A stretch of DNA of 64,000 bases from Bryobacteraceae bacterium (lineage in GTDB: Bacteria > Acidobacteriota > Terriglobia > Bryobacterales > Bryobacteraceae): the NCBI GenBank assembly GCA_025928545.1, contig JAICJH010000016.1, positions 1-64,000 of the forward strand. Direction: 5' to 3'. Positions 25,503 through 33,648 of this stretch are shown in pieces. A program made the position numbers and the translations under genes. A model generated the notes under the pieces. It did not search any database and was not told where the DNA came from. It saw only the letters and a list, made by a program, of their open reading frames with translations. Within the stretch, counting starts at the first letter, position 1. Every line of letters starts with the position of its first letter.

Positions 25503-26000
25503 ATGGCGGGTTATCTGGATCAATACGGCGCTGGTGAAGAGCGGCGTAACCGGATAATCATTCGCACCATTCTGATTGTTTTAGCCGCTGGCATCGTCGG
25601 AACGCTCGGCTGGTACCTCACTCTGAATCATCATCAGGAAGGCGTGGTGAAGGATTTCATCGCGGCGCTCAAGCGCGGGGATACCCAGGGCGCTTATCGC
25701 ATCTGGGGCTGCACCTCCGCCAAACCCTGCCCGGATTATCCCTACGAGAAGTTCATGAAGGATTGGGGGCCGGGCCCCGAAGGACCCGACACGTCCGTAC
25801 TGGGCCTCACCGACAGCGAAGCCTGTAACAGCGCTGTGATGCTGACCGTGACAGTCAATTCCAAACGTACCGAACATCTCTGGCTGGACCGGACGAATGA
25901 CATGGTCAGCTTTGCGCCATTCCCGATTTGCCCGATGCAGATTCCCTACGAAATTATGGCTCACCGGACGGTGGGCAAGCTGAGAAAAATTTTCTTTTAA
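25503..26000 (+). CDS. Membrane-anchored protein of unknown function
   Basis: The 165-residue product has a short charged cytoplasmic N-terminus (GAGEERRNR), one transmembrane helix at about residues 19-41 (IIIRTILIVLAAGIVGTLGW), and an external domain of about 120 residues. The segment VVKDFIAALKRGDTQGAYRIWG resembles the start of small NTF2-like or DUF4878-like domains. Four cysteines (GCTSAKPCPDYP, then EACNSA and FPICPMQ) could form disulfides. It follows ompH after nine bases and precedes citrate synthase, so it is probably cotranscribed with both. No function can be assigned. Confidence 0.7.
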   Translation: MAGYLDQYGAGEERRNRIIIRTILIVLAAGIVGTLGWYLTLNHHQEGVVKDFIAALKRGDTQGAYRIWGCTSAKPCPDYPYEKFMKDWGPGPEGPDTSVLGLTDSEACNSAVMLTVTVNSKRTEHLWLDRTNDMVSFAPFPICPMQIPYEIMAHRTVGKLRKIFF

Positions 26001-26020
26001 TAAACTAACGAACGGACCCC

Positions 26021-27154
26021 ATGAGCACGACCACCAATCCCCCCGCTGCCGGCCTGGAAGGCGTAGTTGCCGGCGAATCTGAGATTTGTTACATCGATGG
26101 CTACGCCGGTATTCTCAGCTACCGCGGCTACAACATTCACACGCTGGCTGTCGACGCCACTTTTGAGGAGGTAATCTGGCTGCTCTGGAAGGGCCAGCTA
26201 CCGAAACAGGCCGAACTCGACGATCTCAAGTCTCTGCTCTTCTCGAATTACGCTCTGCCCGCTCAGGTGGTCGATTTCCTGAAGGCGAATCTGAAATGCT
26301 CGCCGATGGATGTGCTGCGGACCGCCGTGTCGATGCTCAGCCTCTACGATCCGGAAGCGAAAGATATGTCGCCGGAAGCGAATCAGCGCAAGGCCGCGAA
26401 GCTGATGTCGCAGACGTCCATGCTTGTTGCGGGCTTCGGCCGTTTGCGCACCGGCCAGGAACTGCTGGCGCCGGATAAGAGCCTGAGCTTTGCCGGTAAT
26501 TTCCTCTATTGCCTTACAGGCAAGAAACCCGATTCCGTGATGGAGCATGTCTTCGACGTGGCCCTGACGCTGCACGCCGATCACGAACTCAATGCCTCCA
26601 CTTTCGCCGCGCGCGTGACGGCAGCCACGCTCTCCGATATTTATTCCTGCGTGACCTCCGGCATCGGCGCACTCAAAGGACCGCTGCATGGCGGCGCCAA
26701 TGAAGAAGTGATCAAGATGCTGCTCGAAGTCGGCACCGCGGATAAGGCAGTGGAACGCGTGGGCGAAATGTTCGCGAAGAAGATCAAGATTCCGGGCTTT
26801 GGGCACCGCGTGTATCGTACGGAAGATCCGCGCGCCACGCACCTCCGCAAGATGTCGCAGGAACTTGGCAAGAGCACCGGGCACGAAGATCTCTACCTGA
26901 TGTCGAGCCGGGTCGAAGAGATGGTCAAGGGCGAGAAGAAGCTGAATCCGAATGTGGACTTCTATTCGGCATCCACCTATTATTCGCTCGGCATTCCGAT
27001 CGATCTCTTTACGCCCGTGTTCGCAGTGAGCCGCATGTCGGGCTGGACCGCGCACGTGCTGGAGCAGTATCACAACAACCGCCTGATCCGGCCCCGCGCC
27101 GAGTATAAAGGCAACCCCGACGGGATGCCCTGGATCCCGATGGAAAAAAGATAG
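26021..27154 (+). CDS. gltA: Citrate synthase
   Basis: This enzyme condenses acetyl-CoA with oxaloacetate as the entry step of the TCA cycle; a 2-methylcitrate synthase is possible. The 377-residue length fits the short type II-like bacterial/archaeal enzymes. Active-site segments are visible: HADHELNASTFAARVTAAT (first His near residue 186), GPLHGGANEEV (second His near 225), PGFGHRVYRTEDPRA, and the C-terminal DFYSASTYYSLGIP with the catalytic Asp. It sits 20 bases after the unknown anchored protein and is followed three bases later by a zinc-ribbon protein. Confidence 0.95.
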   Translation: MSTTTNPPAAGLEGVVAGESEICYIDGYAGILSYRGYNIHTLAVDATFEEVIWLLWKGQLPKQAELDDLKSLLFSNYALPAQVVDFLKANLKCSPMDVLRTAVSMLSLYDPEAKDMSPEANQRKAAKLMSQTSMLVAGFGRLRTGQELLAPDKSLSFAGNFLYCLTGKKPDSVMEHVFDVALTLHADHELNASTFAARVTAATLSDIYSCVTSGIGALKGPLHGGANEEVIKMLLEVGTADKAVERVGEMFAKKIKIPGFGHRVYRTEDPRATHLRKMSQELGKSTGHEDLYLMSSRVEEMVKGEKKLNPNVDFYSASTYYSLGIPIDLFTPVFAVSRMSGWTAHVLEQYHNNRLIRPRAEYKGNPDGMPWIPMEKR

Positions 27155-27157
27155 CCA

Positions 27158-27430
27158 GTGGACGAACGAGCGTACTACCAGGAATCGCGAACCACCAAGC
27201 CGATCACGCTGAACTGTCCGTCGTGCCGCACGCAGGACACGTACGAGCTCAACTGGATTGTGCAGAAGAAGAAGGATCGCCTTCCTGGCGGAGCCGACGA
27301 GCGCGACCGCGCAAAATTCGCCAAAGCCCAGAGCTATATGGTGCTGGCGGATAATCAGGCCGTCTGTAAGAATCCACGATGCCGGAAACGTTTCGATATT
27401 TCCGGCGTCAAGACTATGGCTTTCCTGTAG
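27158..27430 (+). CDS. Small zinc-ribbon-like protein
   Basis: The 90-residue protein starts with a GTG three bases after the citrate synthase stop, so it is probably coupled. Two cysteine pairs, CPSC near residue 20 and CKNPRC near 71, look like a zinc ribbon. Between them lies a basic, mostly helical linker (VQKKKDRLPGG, DERDRAKFAKAQ). There is no signal peptide, so it should be cytoplasmic. I do not recognise the family. Confidence 0.65.
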   Translation: MDERAYYQESRTTKPITLNCPSCRTQDTYELNWIVQKKKDRLPGGADERDRAKFAKAQSYMVLADNQAVCKNPRCRKRFDISGVKTMAFL

Positions 27431-27433
27431 GTC

Positions 27434-28114
27434 TCAGTTCAAAGCCGCATCACATTGGCTTTGAAGCACCCCACCCGCGCACGTGGCCGCAAGTTTGCGC
27501 GCCTCGTCCCAGAACCGCTTCGATGAGGATGCGTCGGCGCTCGCTTTAGCCGCTCGCACCAGCATCGTAACTGCCGGCAACGCCCCTGCGGATGCTTTTG
27601 GATAGGCCAGAATTTGTTCGACTGCCCACGCCGCGTTATCCGCAACGATCCCGGATACGGCGGTATCGGCAATCATGCCGACGAGCTTATCCAGCACGCG
27701 CTGCTGCGCCGGACCCGAATCTTCCCCCGCCTCCCGAAGCCGCTGCGTAACAGAATCTGTCGTCGCCACGATTGTGTTCTTCGCCGGATAAAACTTCGTG
27801 TTGCCGGTGTTCGTGCTGCGAAAATCGAGAAACGGCATCAGTGCGCCGAGAGCCCGTTCGCTATCGGCAACAGGCATCTGATCGGCCGCTGATTCCAGTT
27901 GCCGAATAGCAAATTCCACACAACTGGCGGAAAGCCCCTTGCGGTCTCTCTCCAGGTAGCCCACCAGTTGGGATGCCGATCCATTCTCCAATTCCGCACA
28001 GGTGGGCATACTGGTCGACATTTTCGGTCCCATCCGTTCCTCGCCTGCCGCTGTAAGCGCGGATAGTATCCAGAGTGCCGCGAACGCTTTGCCACGATAG
28101 CCTTTTGCCTTCAT
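27434..28114 (-). CDS. Secreted helical protein of unknown function
   Basis: The 226-residue product has a probable signal peptide (GKAFAALWILSALTAAG). The mature region looks mainly alpha-helical, with four cysteines (PTCAELE, SASCVEFA, ATCAGG, QCDAAL) and regularly spaced helices reminiscent of armadillo-like repeats (QRVLDKLVGMIADTAV, DNAAWAVEQILAYP). No known motif is seen. It converges with the zinc-ribbon gene (three-base gap) and lies 30 bases downstream of the DUF1080 gene, possibly in the same unit. Confidence 0.65.
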   Translation of the reverse strand: MKAKGYRGKAFAALWILSALTAAGEERMGPKMSTSMPTCAELENGSASQLVGYLERDRKGLSASCVEFAIRQLESAADQMPVADSERALGALMPFLDFRSTNTGNTKFYPAKNTIVATTDSVTQRLREAGEDSGPAQQRVLDKLVGMIADTAVSGIVADNAAWAVEQILAYPKASAGALPAVTMLVRAAKASADASSSKRFWDEARKLAATCAGGVLQSQCDAALN

Positions 28115-28144
28115 TACGGCCTCCGGTTCGATTGCTCGACGCCC

Positions 28145-28879
28145 CTATTTCAGCGGATACAGTTTGATGTTCCGGTAGAAAACTTCCGCGCCTTCAGACT
28201 GGAACAGAATCTTTCCCTTCGTCACCACCGTCTGCGAAGCTTCATTGACGAGCTTTCCATTCAAGTAGTAAGTCACGCGATCGCCCTGCACGACAAGCTC
28301 CACCTGATTCCATTCACCATGCGGTTTCTCGGGATCGCCATTCGGATCGCGGTAGCCGGTTTCGTCCTTCCATGGCCCCTTGCCGATGCGGTTGATTCCT
28401 ACATACTGGCCGGGACGCCCGATCACGCGATTGCCTTCCCTGGATGTGAGCGCGAAACTGTTGCACAGGTAGATGTCGCCAGTCGCACCTTCCTGAATCT
28501 GAAACTCCACGGAACTGGGCCAGATCGACATCGGGCCGGTCACGTTGTACAGGATTCCGGCATCGCGAGCCTTGCCTGCGCGCGGTGCAAACGTGCCCTC
28601 GCCCCACTTGAACTCAGCGGACAGATAGTAGTCCGCGAATTCCTGTTTTGTGATGAGGCCGCCGAATTCTTTGCCGGAGACATGTATCGCGCCGTCCTCC
28701 ACGGTAAAGATGTGGTCGGTATCGTTGTTCAGTCCTTTGGACGGACTGAACGTGTCGAACTGGCCGATGCCCGAGCCATCGAACAGAACAACAGCCGGAC
28801 CGTGCGCGGGAATGCCGGCCGTCTCGGCACTCATCAATAAACCGCCAATAGCCAATGCGATCCAAAAGGTGGTCTTCAT
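28145..28879 (-). CDS. DUF1080 (3-keto-disaccharide hydrolase) domain protein
   Basis: I start at 28879 (KTTFWIALAIGGLLMSAETA signal peptide, 244 residues); the longer frame adds 50 unlike residues that belong to the preceding gene's shadow. The mature protein is a concanavalin-like beta-sandwich of the DUF1080 family, with LFDGSGIGQFDTF, EFGGLITKQEFADYYLSAEFKWGEG, RDAGILYNV, SVEFQIQEGATGDIYL, EWNQVELVVQGDRVTYYLNGKLV and the terminal KGKILFQSEGAEVFYRNIKLYPL. Members act on 3-keto-glycosides or related sugars outside the cytoplasm. It starts one base after the ThiF-like gene. Confidence 0.88.
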   Translation of the reverse strand: MKTTFWIALAIGGLLMSAETAGIPAHGPAVVLFDGSGIGQFDTFSPSKGLNNDTDHIFTVEDGAIHVSGKEFGGLITKQEFADYYLSAEFKWGEGTFAPRAGKARDAGILYNVTGPMSIWPSSVEFQIQEGATGDIYLCNSFALTSREGNRVIGRPGQYVGINRIGKGPWKDETGYRDPNGDPEKPHGEWNQVELVVQGDRVTYYLNGKLVNEASQTVVTKGKILFQSEGAEVFYRNIKLYPLK

Positions 28880-28880
28880 A

Positions 28881-29903
28881 TCAGTTCCCCAGATATCGAG
28901 AATACACGCTGCGCGCGACGCCGGGGTCGGTCGTCCCTTTGATGATGGCGCGGCCGTCGGGAAACACGGTGACCTCGTGTTCTCCGTCATCGAAGCGCAG
29001 CGCGAACTCATTGGCCCGAATGGTGCCAAGACCCGTCAGCCGCGCCGCCAACTCCACAAGATTCAGAGGCCGCTTCTTCTCATGGATCTGCACCGCGTTG
29101 CGACCGCACAAACTCACCGGCGCCCGCCGCTTGTTATCGAGGTAAACGAACTCGCGCCGTCCGCACGTCTGGCACTCGGGGTCGCGGGGCGGCATGCCGA
29201 TCTCCCGCATCGGTCCCGTCCACAAATCCGCCGTGAAGATTTTCCTGCGCACGTCGCTCGATTTTCCGGCCAGAATTTTGATCGCTTCCATCGCCTGAAT
29301 AGAGGCGATTACGCTGGTAACCGGCCCCAGCACGCCTGCCGTCTCGCAGGTTGGTTGCGCGCCTGAAGGGGCCTCCGGATACACGCACCGGAAACACGCC
29401 GAATCACCCGGCAGTACAGGCATGGCAATCCCGTAACTGGAAACCGCGGCTCCGTAGATCCACGGGACACCCTCGCGCACCGCGAAATCGTTGATCAGCA
29501 TGCGGGTCTCGAAGTTATCGGTGCCGTCGAGAATCACAGCCGCGCCGCCCAGCAGTTCATCCGCATTGCCAGCGTCAAGATCCGAAATGTGAACCTCGAC
29601 GGCAACTTCGGAATTGGCCTCCGCCAGGTGACGGCGCGCCGCTTCCGCCTTGGGCAATGCCGCTTCCGCGTCCGCCTCCGTATAGAGCACCTGCCGCTGC
29701 AGATTGCTGGTCTCCACATAGTCGCGATCGATCAGCCGCAGTGTGCCCACGCCCGCCCTGGCCAGGAGTGCTGCCTGAACCGTGCCCAGCGCGCCGCAGC
29801 CCACGATGACGGCAGTCGCCCTGCCCAGTGCCGCCTGTCCTTCGGGACCGAATGGAGCGAATCTGGTCTGCCGGCTATAACGGTTTGATGTGGTCTGGCT
29901 CAC
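28881..29903 (-). CDS. ThiF/MoeB/HesA-family adenylyltransferase
   Basis: This is an E1-like enzyme that adenylates the C-terminal glycine of a sulfur carrier (ThiS or MoaD type). It has the entry motif RYSRQTRFAPFG, the ATP site VIVGCGALGTVQAALLARAGVG, the DRDYVETSNLQRQVLY segment, the DGTDNFETRMLIND motif, the CETAGVLGPV loop, and two CxxC pairs (CFRC, CQTC) for zinc. A C-terminal domain of about 70 residues ending TVFPDGRAIIKGT is a known extension. I prefer a GTG start at 29903 (340 residues), with AGG upstream, over an in-frame TTG at 29939. Its sulfur carrier could be the ThiS at 315-527. Confidence 0.88.
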   Translation of the reverse strand: MSQTTSNRYSRQTRFAPFGPEGQAALGRATAVIVGCGALGTVQAALLARAGVGTLRLIDRDYVETSNLQRQVLYTEADAEAALPKAEAARRHLAEANSEVAVEVHISDLDAGNADELLGGAAVILDGTDNFETRMLINDFAVREGVPWIYGAAVSSYGIAMPVLPGDSACFRCVYPEAPSGAQPTCETAGVLGPVTSVIASIQAMEAIKILAGKSSDVRRKIFTADLWTGPMREIGMPPRDPECQTCGRREFVYLDNKRRAPVSLCGRNAVQIHEKKRPLNLVELAARLTGLGTIRANEFALRFDDGEHEVTVFPDGRAIIKGTTDPGVARSVYSRYLGN

Positions 29904-29977
29904 GGGTTGCCTGAAAACGCTGGAATGCCTGTAAATCAAGCGTAACGCAGCAACCTTGGGGCGCTTCCATTGCTAGT

Positions 29978-32900
29978 ATGGGTCTGGTGCGGTTCCTGTA
30001 TGCCAAGAGCCTTTTTACGCTGTGCCTGCTCGGTCTCGCCGCCATCGCGCGGGGGCAGGCCGTCGGCCCGTCAGCGGCCGGAGACGCGTTCGAAGGCCTG
30101 ACGATCCGGCGCATCACCTTCGATCCCGTCGCACAGCCGCTGGAATCTTCCGTCATCGACAGTCTGATTCCTCTCCGTCAGGGCCAGCCTTACCATGCGC
30201 AGCAGGCGCGCGACGCTATCGAGAAACTTCATGCCACGGGCCGCTATGAGGATATTCAGATAGACGCCGAACCGCTGGATTCGGGCGTAAGCCTTCGCTT
30301 TATCACGACCAACAGCTGGTTCTTCGGCCACATCGAGATTCAGGGCGACGTCTCCGAGCCGCCCAGCCCGGGGCAGATTCTCAGCGTCGCCGGACTCGCT
30401 CTCGGTCAGCCTTTCGACGAAGGGCAGGTTGCCGTGGCCGAGGAAAAGATCCGCCAGTTGCTTGTTAACAACGGCTATTTCGATGCTGCCGTTTCGCACC
30501 ATTTCGAATACGACAAGGCCTACCAGCAGGTGCGGGTGACGTATGAGGTTCACGTGCACAAGCGCGCTCACTATACGACTCCGGCGATTACCGGCGACAC
30601 CTCCGTCCTCAGCGCGAAGCAGATCGACAAGGCAACCGACTGGCAGCGTTTCATCATGCCTGGCTATCGCGGCATTACGCAGACACGAACCCGCGTCGGC
30701 ATCGACAAGATCCGGCTTGAATATCAGAAATCGAATCATCTGCTCGGGACCGTGACGTTCGGCGGTATCTCAGAGAACGGAGACAAACCGGCAGGGAGAG
30801 TGCCTACGGGCACCGCGCTGATCAACGTCAATCCCGGCCCGGTAGTGGAAGTGAAAGCCACCGGCGCCAAGGTATCGCAGAAGACGTTGCGTGAGTATTT
30901 GCCCATCTATGAGGAGGGCACGGTGGATTCCGATCTACTCGCCGAGGGCGTTACCAACCTGCGCGAATACTTTCAGCAACGCGGCTATTTCGATGTTGCC
31001 GTCGATTTCAGCCAGCAAAAAGTGCAGGACGGCAAGACCGAGATCGAGTATGCCATCGATCCGGGCGAGAGGCATCGTCTGGTGGCGTTGTTCATCCGCG
31101 GCAATAAATACTTCGACGAAAAAACGATTCGCGAGCGCATGTCGATTCTGCCGAGATCGTTCGAATTCCGCCGCGGGCGCTACAGTGAAGCGCTGGCCGC
31201 GCGGGATAAGGCCGTGATCGAGGACCTTTACCGCTCCAACGGCTTCCGGGATGTGCACGTCGTCACCGACTCCAAAGACGACTACAAACAGGTGAAGGGC
31301 GACATTGCCGCATATTTTACGATCAACGAAGGGTCGCAGTATTTTGTGGAAGCGCTGGTGGTGACAGGGGTCGAGAAGCTGGATCTTTCGGGCACGCTCG
31401 ACCGCCTGAGTTCGCAACAGGGCCAGCCCTTCAGCGAGTTCGATATTGCGAGCGACCGGGAAGCCATCATCGACCGTTACGGCGCCGCCGGCTATTCGGA
31501 CGCGACCTTCGAATGGGCGTGGGCGCTCGGTTCTTCGCCGTCAACGGTGGTTCTGAAATTCATGATCCATGAGGGAGACCCGCAGTTCGTCCGTGAAGTT
31601 GTAGTCACGGGCCTCTCTTCCACGCGCTCTTCGCTGGTCTACACGCAAATCAAAGAACACAGCGGCGATCCGCTTTCCGCAACGTCGATGACCGATACCC
31701 AGCGGCGATTGTACGACCTCGGCATTTTTTCTCAGGTCAACATGGCGGTGCAGAATCCGGATGGCGAGGAAACGCGGCGGCTGGTGCTTTACGATCTTCA
31801 GGAAGCGTCGCGCTACTCGCTGACCGGAAGTCTGGGAACGGAGTTCGGCCGGCTTGGCGGCGGCACGCCCGCGGAAGATCTCTCCAATCCCGGCGGCTCC
31901 ACGACTCTGACACCTCGTGTTTCTCTTGGACTCACGCGCCTCAATCTTTTTGGCCTGGGCCAATCGCTGGGGCTCCAGGTGCGGCTATCCAGCGTCCAGC
32001 AGCGCGCTTCCGTCAACTACTTTGTGCCCCGTCTTTTCAGCCGGCAGACTCTCGATGCCAACTTTACGGTTCTCTATGACGACACCTACGACGTCAACAC
32101 GTTCCGCGCCATTCGCCGGGAAGTCTCCGCTCAGGTCAGCCAGCACGTATCGAAGACGCTGACGTATTTCTACCGGTTCTCTTACCGCGACGTTGGCGTG
32201 TCGAATCTCAAAATTTCGCCGCTGCTGGTGCCGCGCCTGGCCCAGACGGTGCGTATCGGGGTTGGGTCGTTCAACATGGTGCATGACAGGCGCGACGATC
32301 CGACGGATCCGCACAAAGGCATCTACAGTACGCTCGACCTGGGTCTGGCGACGAAAGCTTTCGGTTCGCAGACCAGTTTCTTTCGGGTTCTGGGACGCAA
32401 CGCAACGTACTACCGGCTGGGCCCCAAGTTCGTATTCGCGCGCGAAACCCAGTTCGGCGTCGAGCCGGCTTTTCACACCAACACCGTGACGGACCCCAAC
32501 GATCCCGATCCCATCCCGCTGCCGGAGCGGTTTTACGGTGGTGGCGGCAACACGATGCGCGGCTATCCGCAGAACCAGGCCGGTCCGCGCGACAAGGATA
32601 CAGGCTTTCCGCTCGGAGGCTCGGCCCTGTTTTTTAACAACACGGAGTTGCGTTTTCCGTTGTACGGTGCGAATCTCCGCGGCGTTCTGTTCGAGGACAT
32701 GGGAAACGTGTTTTCATCCATCGGAAACCTGTCGTTCCGTTATAATCAGAGACCCGCGCAGAACGGCATCTCGGACTTCAATTACATGTCTCATGCGGTG
32801 GGCTTCGGACTGCGTTACAGAACCCCGCTTGGCCCTTTGCGTCTGGATGTTGCGTACGGACTCAATCCTCCGCGGTACACGGGTTTCCCTGGCAATTATT

Positions 32901-33007
32901 CGCAGCTGGTACAGTGTTCCGCCACTGCCTCCACTTCTCCCTGCACGGTTTCCGAACAGCAGGTGAGCCATTTCCAGTTCTTCTTTTCAATCGGGCAGGC
33001 ATTCTGA
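29978..33007 (+). CDS. BamA/TamA-like outer-membrane assembly protein with many POTRA domains
   Basis: The 1009-residue protein is an Omp85-family insertase or translocase. After a signal peptide (ending AIARGQA, about residue 28) comes a long POTRA region to about residue 610. POTRA-type phrases repeat there: TNSWFFGHIEIQGD, RHRLVALFIRGNKYFDEKTI, SQYFVEALVVTGVEKL and PQFVREVVVTGLSST. I estimate six or seven units. The beta-barrel (about 610-1009) shows the L6 motif GGGGNTMRGYPQNQAGPRD near 855 and ends in phenylalanine. The stop shares a base with the next start; TamB follows, so TamA or a specialised BamA are both possible. Confidence 0.9.
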   Translation: MGLVRFLYAKSLFTLCLLGLAAIARGQAVGPSAAGDAFEGLTIRRITFDPVAQPLESSVIDSLIPLRQGQPYHAQQARDAIEKLHATGRYEDIQIDAEPLDSGVSLRFITTNSWFFGHIEIQGDVSEPPSPGQILSVAGLALGQPFDEGQVAVAEEKIRQLLVNNGYFDAAVSHHFEYDKAYQQVRVTYEVHVHKRAHYTTPAITGDTSVLSAKQIDKATDWQRFIMPGYRGITQTRTRVGIDKIRLEYQKSNHLLGTVTFGGISENGDKPAGRVPTGTALINVNPGPVVEVKATGAKVSQKTLREYLPIYEEGTVDSDLLAEGVTNLREYFQQRGYFDVAVDFSQQKVQDGKTEIEYAIDPGERHRLVALFIRGNKYFDEKTIRERMSILPRSFEFRRGRYSEALAARDKAVIEDLYRSNGFRDVHVVTDSKDDYKQVKGDIAAYFTINEGSQYFVEALVVTGVEKLDLSGTLDRLSSQQGQPFSEFDIASDREAIIDRYGAAGYSDATFEWAWALGSSPSTVVLKFMIHEGDPQFVREVVVTGLSSTRSSLVYTQIKEHSGDPLSATSMTDTQRRLYDLGIFSQVNMAVQNPDGEETRRLVLYDLQEASRYSLTGSLGTEFGRLGGGTPAEDLSNPGGSTTLTPRVSLGLTRLNLFGLGQSLGLQVRLSSVQQRASVNYFVPRLFSRQTLDANFTVLYDDTYDVNTFRAIRREVSAQVSQHVSKTLTYFYRFSYRDVGVSNLKISPLLVPRLAQTVRIGVGSFNMVHDRRDDPTDPHKGIYSTLDLGLATKAFGSQTSFFRVLGRNATYYRLGPKFVFARETQFGVEPAFHTNTVTDPNDPDPIPLPERFYGGGGNTMRGYPQNQAGPRDKDTGFPLGGSALFFNNTELRFPLYGANLRGVLFEDMGNVFSSIGNLSFRYNQRPAQNGISDFNYMSHAVGFGLRYRTPLGPLRLDVAYGLNPPRYTGFPGNYSQLVQCSATASTSPCTVSEQQVSHFQFFFSIGQAF

Positions 33008-33648
33008 TGCAAACGCGACTGTCGATTGCGCTCTTTGTTGCGGCCATCCTTCCGGCGTTCGGAACCCCGGCGTTCGGAACCATCGTCGACCGCACCGCGG
33101 TTACGGTGGGGAACAAAGTCATTACCGAAAGCGAGATTCTGCGCCGCATCCGTCTCACCGCATTTCAGCAGGGGCAACAGCCCGATTTCAGCGATGCTTC
33201 GCGCAGGCAAGCGGCAGAGCGGCTGATTGAGCTCAAGCTCGTGGAACGCGAAATGGAACTGGGGCACTACGAGCGCGCCACGCCGGAACTGGCCGGTTCG
33301 CTCACGGACGCATTTGCCCGCGAGCATTTCCGTTCCAGTGCGGAAGCTCTGGGCCTCGCGCTTGCGGAGGCTCATCTGACGCGTGCCGACCTCGAAGTCG
33401 AATTAGCCGAACAGCTGGACTTGTTATCCTTCACGACGCTCCGGTTCCGGCCTGCCATCGAAATCAGCGATCGGCAGATTGAAGACTATTACCGCGAGCA
33501 CGTTCGGCCGGAAACCCCACTCGCCGACGTGCGTTCGAATATCGAAGACCTTCTGATCACCGAACGAACCGATCGCGATCTTGACGCCTGGCTGAAGGAT
33601 CAGCGGGCCCGCACCAGAATTGTTTATCTTGAAAAGGAGCTGCAATGA
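33007..33648 (+). CDS. SurA N-terminal-like periplasmic chaperone without a parvulin domain
   Basis: I start at 33007, where the ATG overlaps the previous stop (213 residues, signal peptide about 1-24). The body matches the SurA N-terminal chaperone region: IVDRTAVTVGNKVITESEILRRI, then RRQAAERLIELKLVEREMELG, and a C-terminal helix ISDRQIEDYYREHV. There is no recognisable rotamase domain, so it is a chaperone-only form or divergent family member. Its position between a BamA/TamA-like gene and tamB suggests it supplies clients to that machine. It overlaps tamB by four bases. Confidence 0.8.
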   Translation: MQTRLSIALFVAAILPAFGTPAFGTIVDRTAVTVGNKVITESEILRRIRLTAFQQGQQPDFSDASRRQAAERLIELKLVEREMELGHYERATPELAGSLTDAFAREHFRSSAEALGLALAEAHLTRADLEVELAEQLDLLSFTTLRFRPAIEISDRQIEDYYREHVRPETPLADVRSNIEDLLITERTDRDLDAWLKDQRARTRIVYLEKELQ

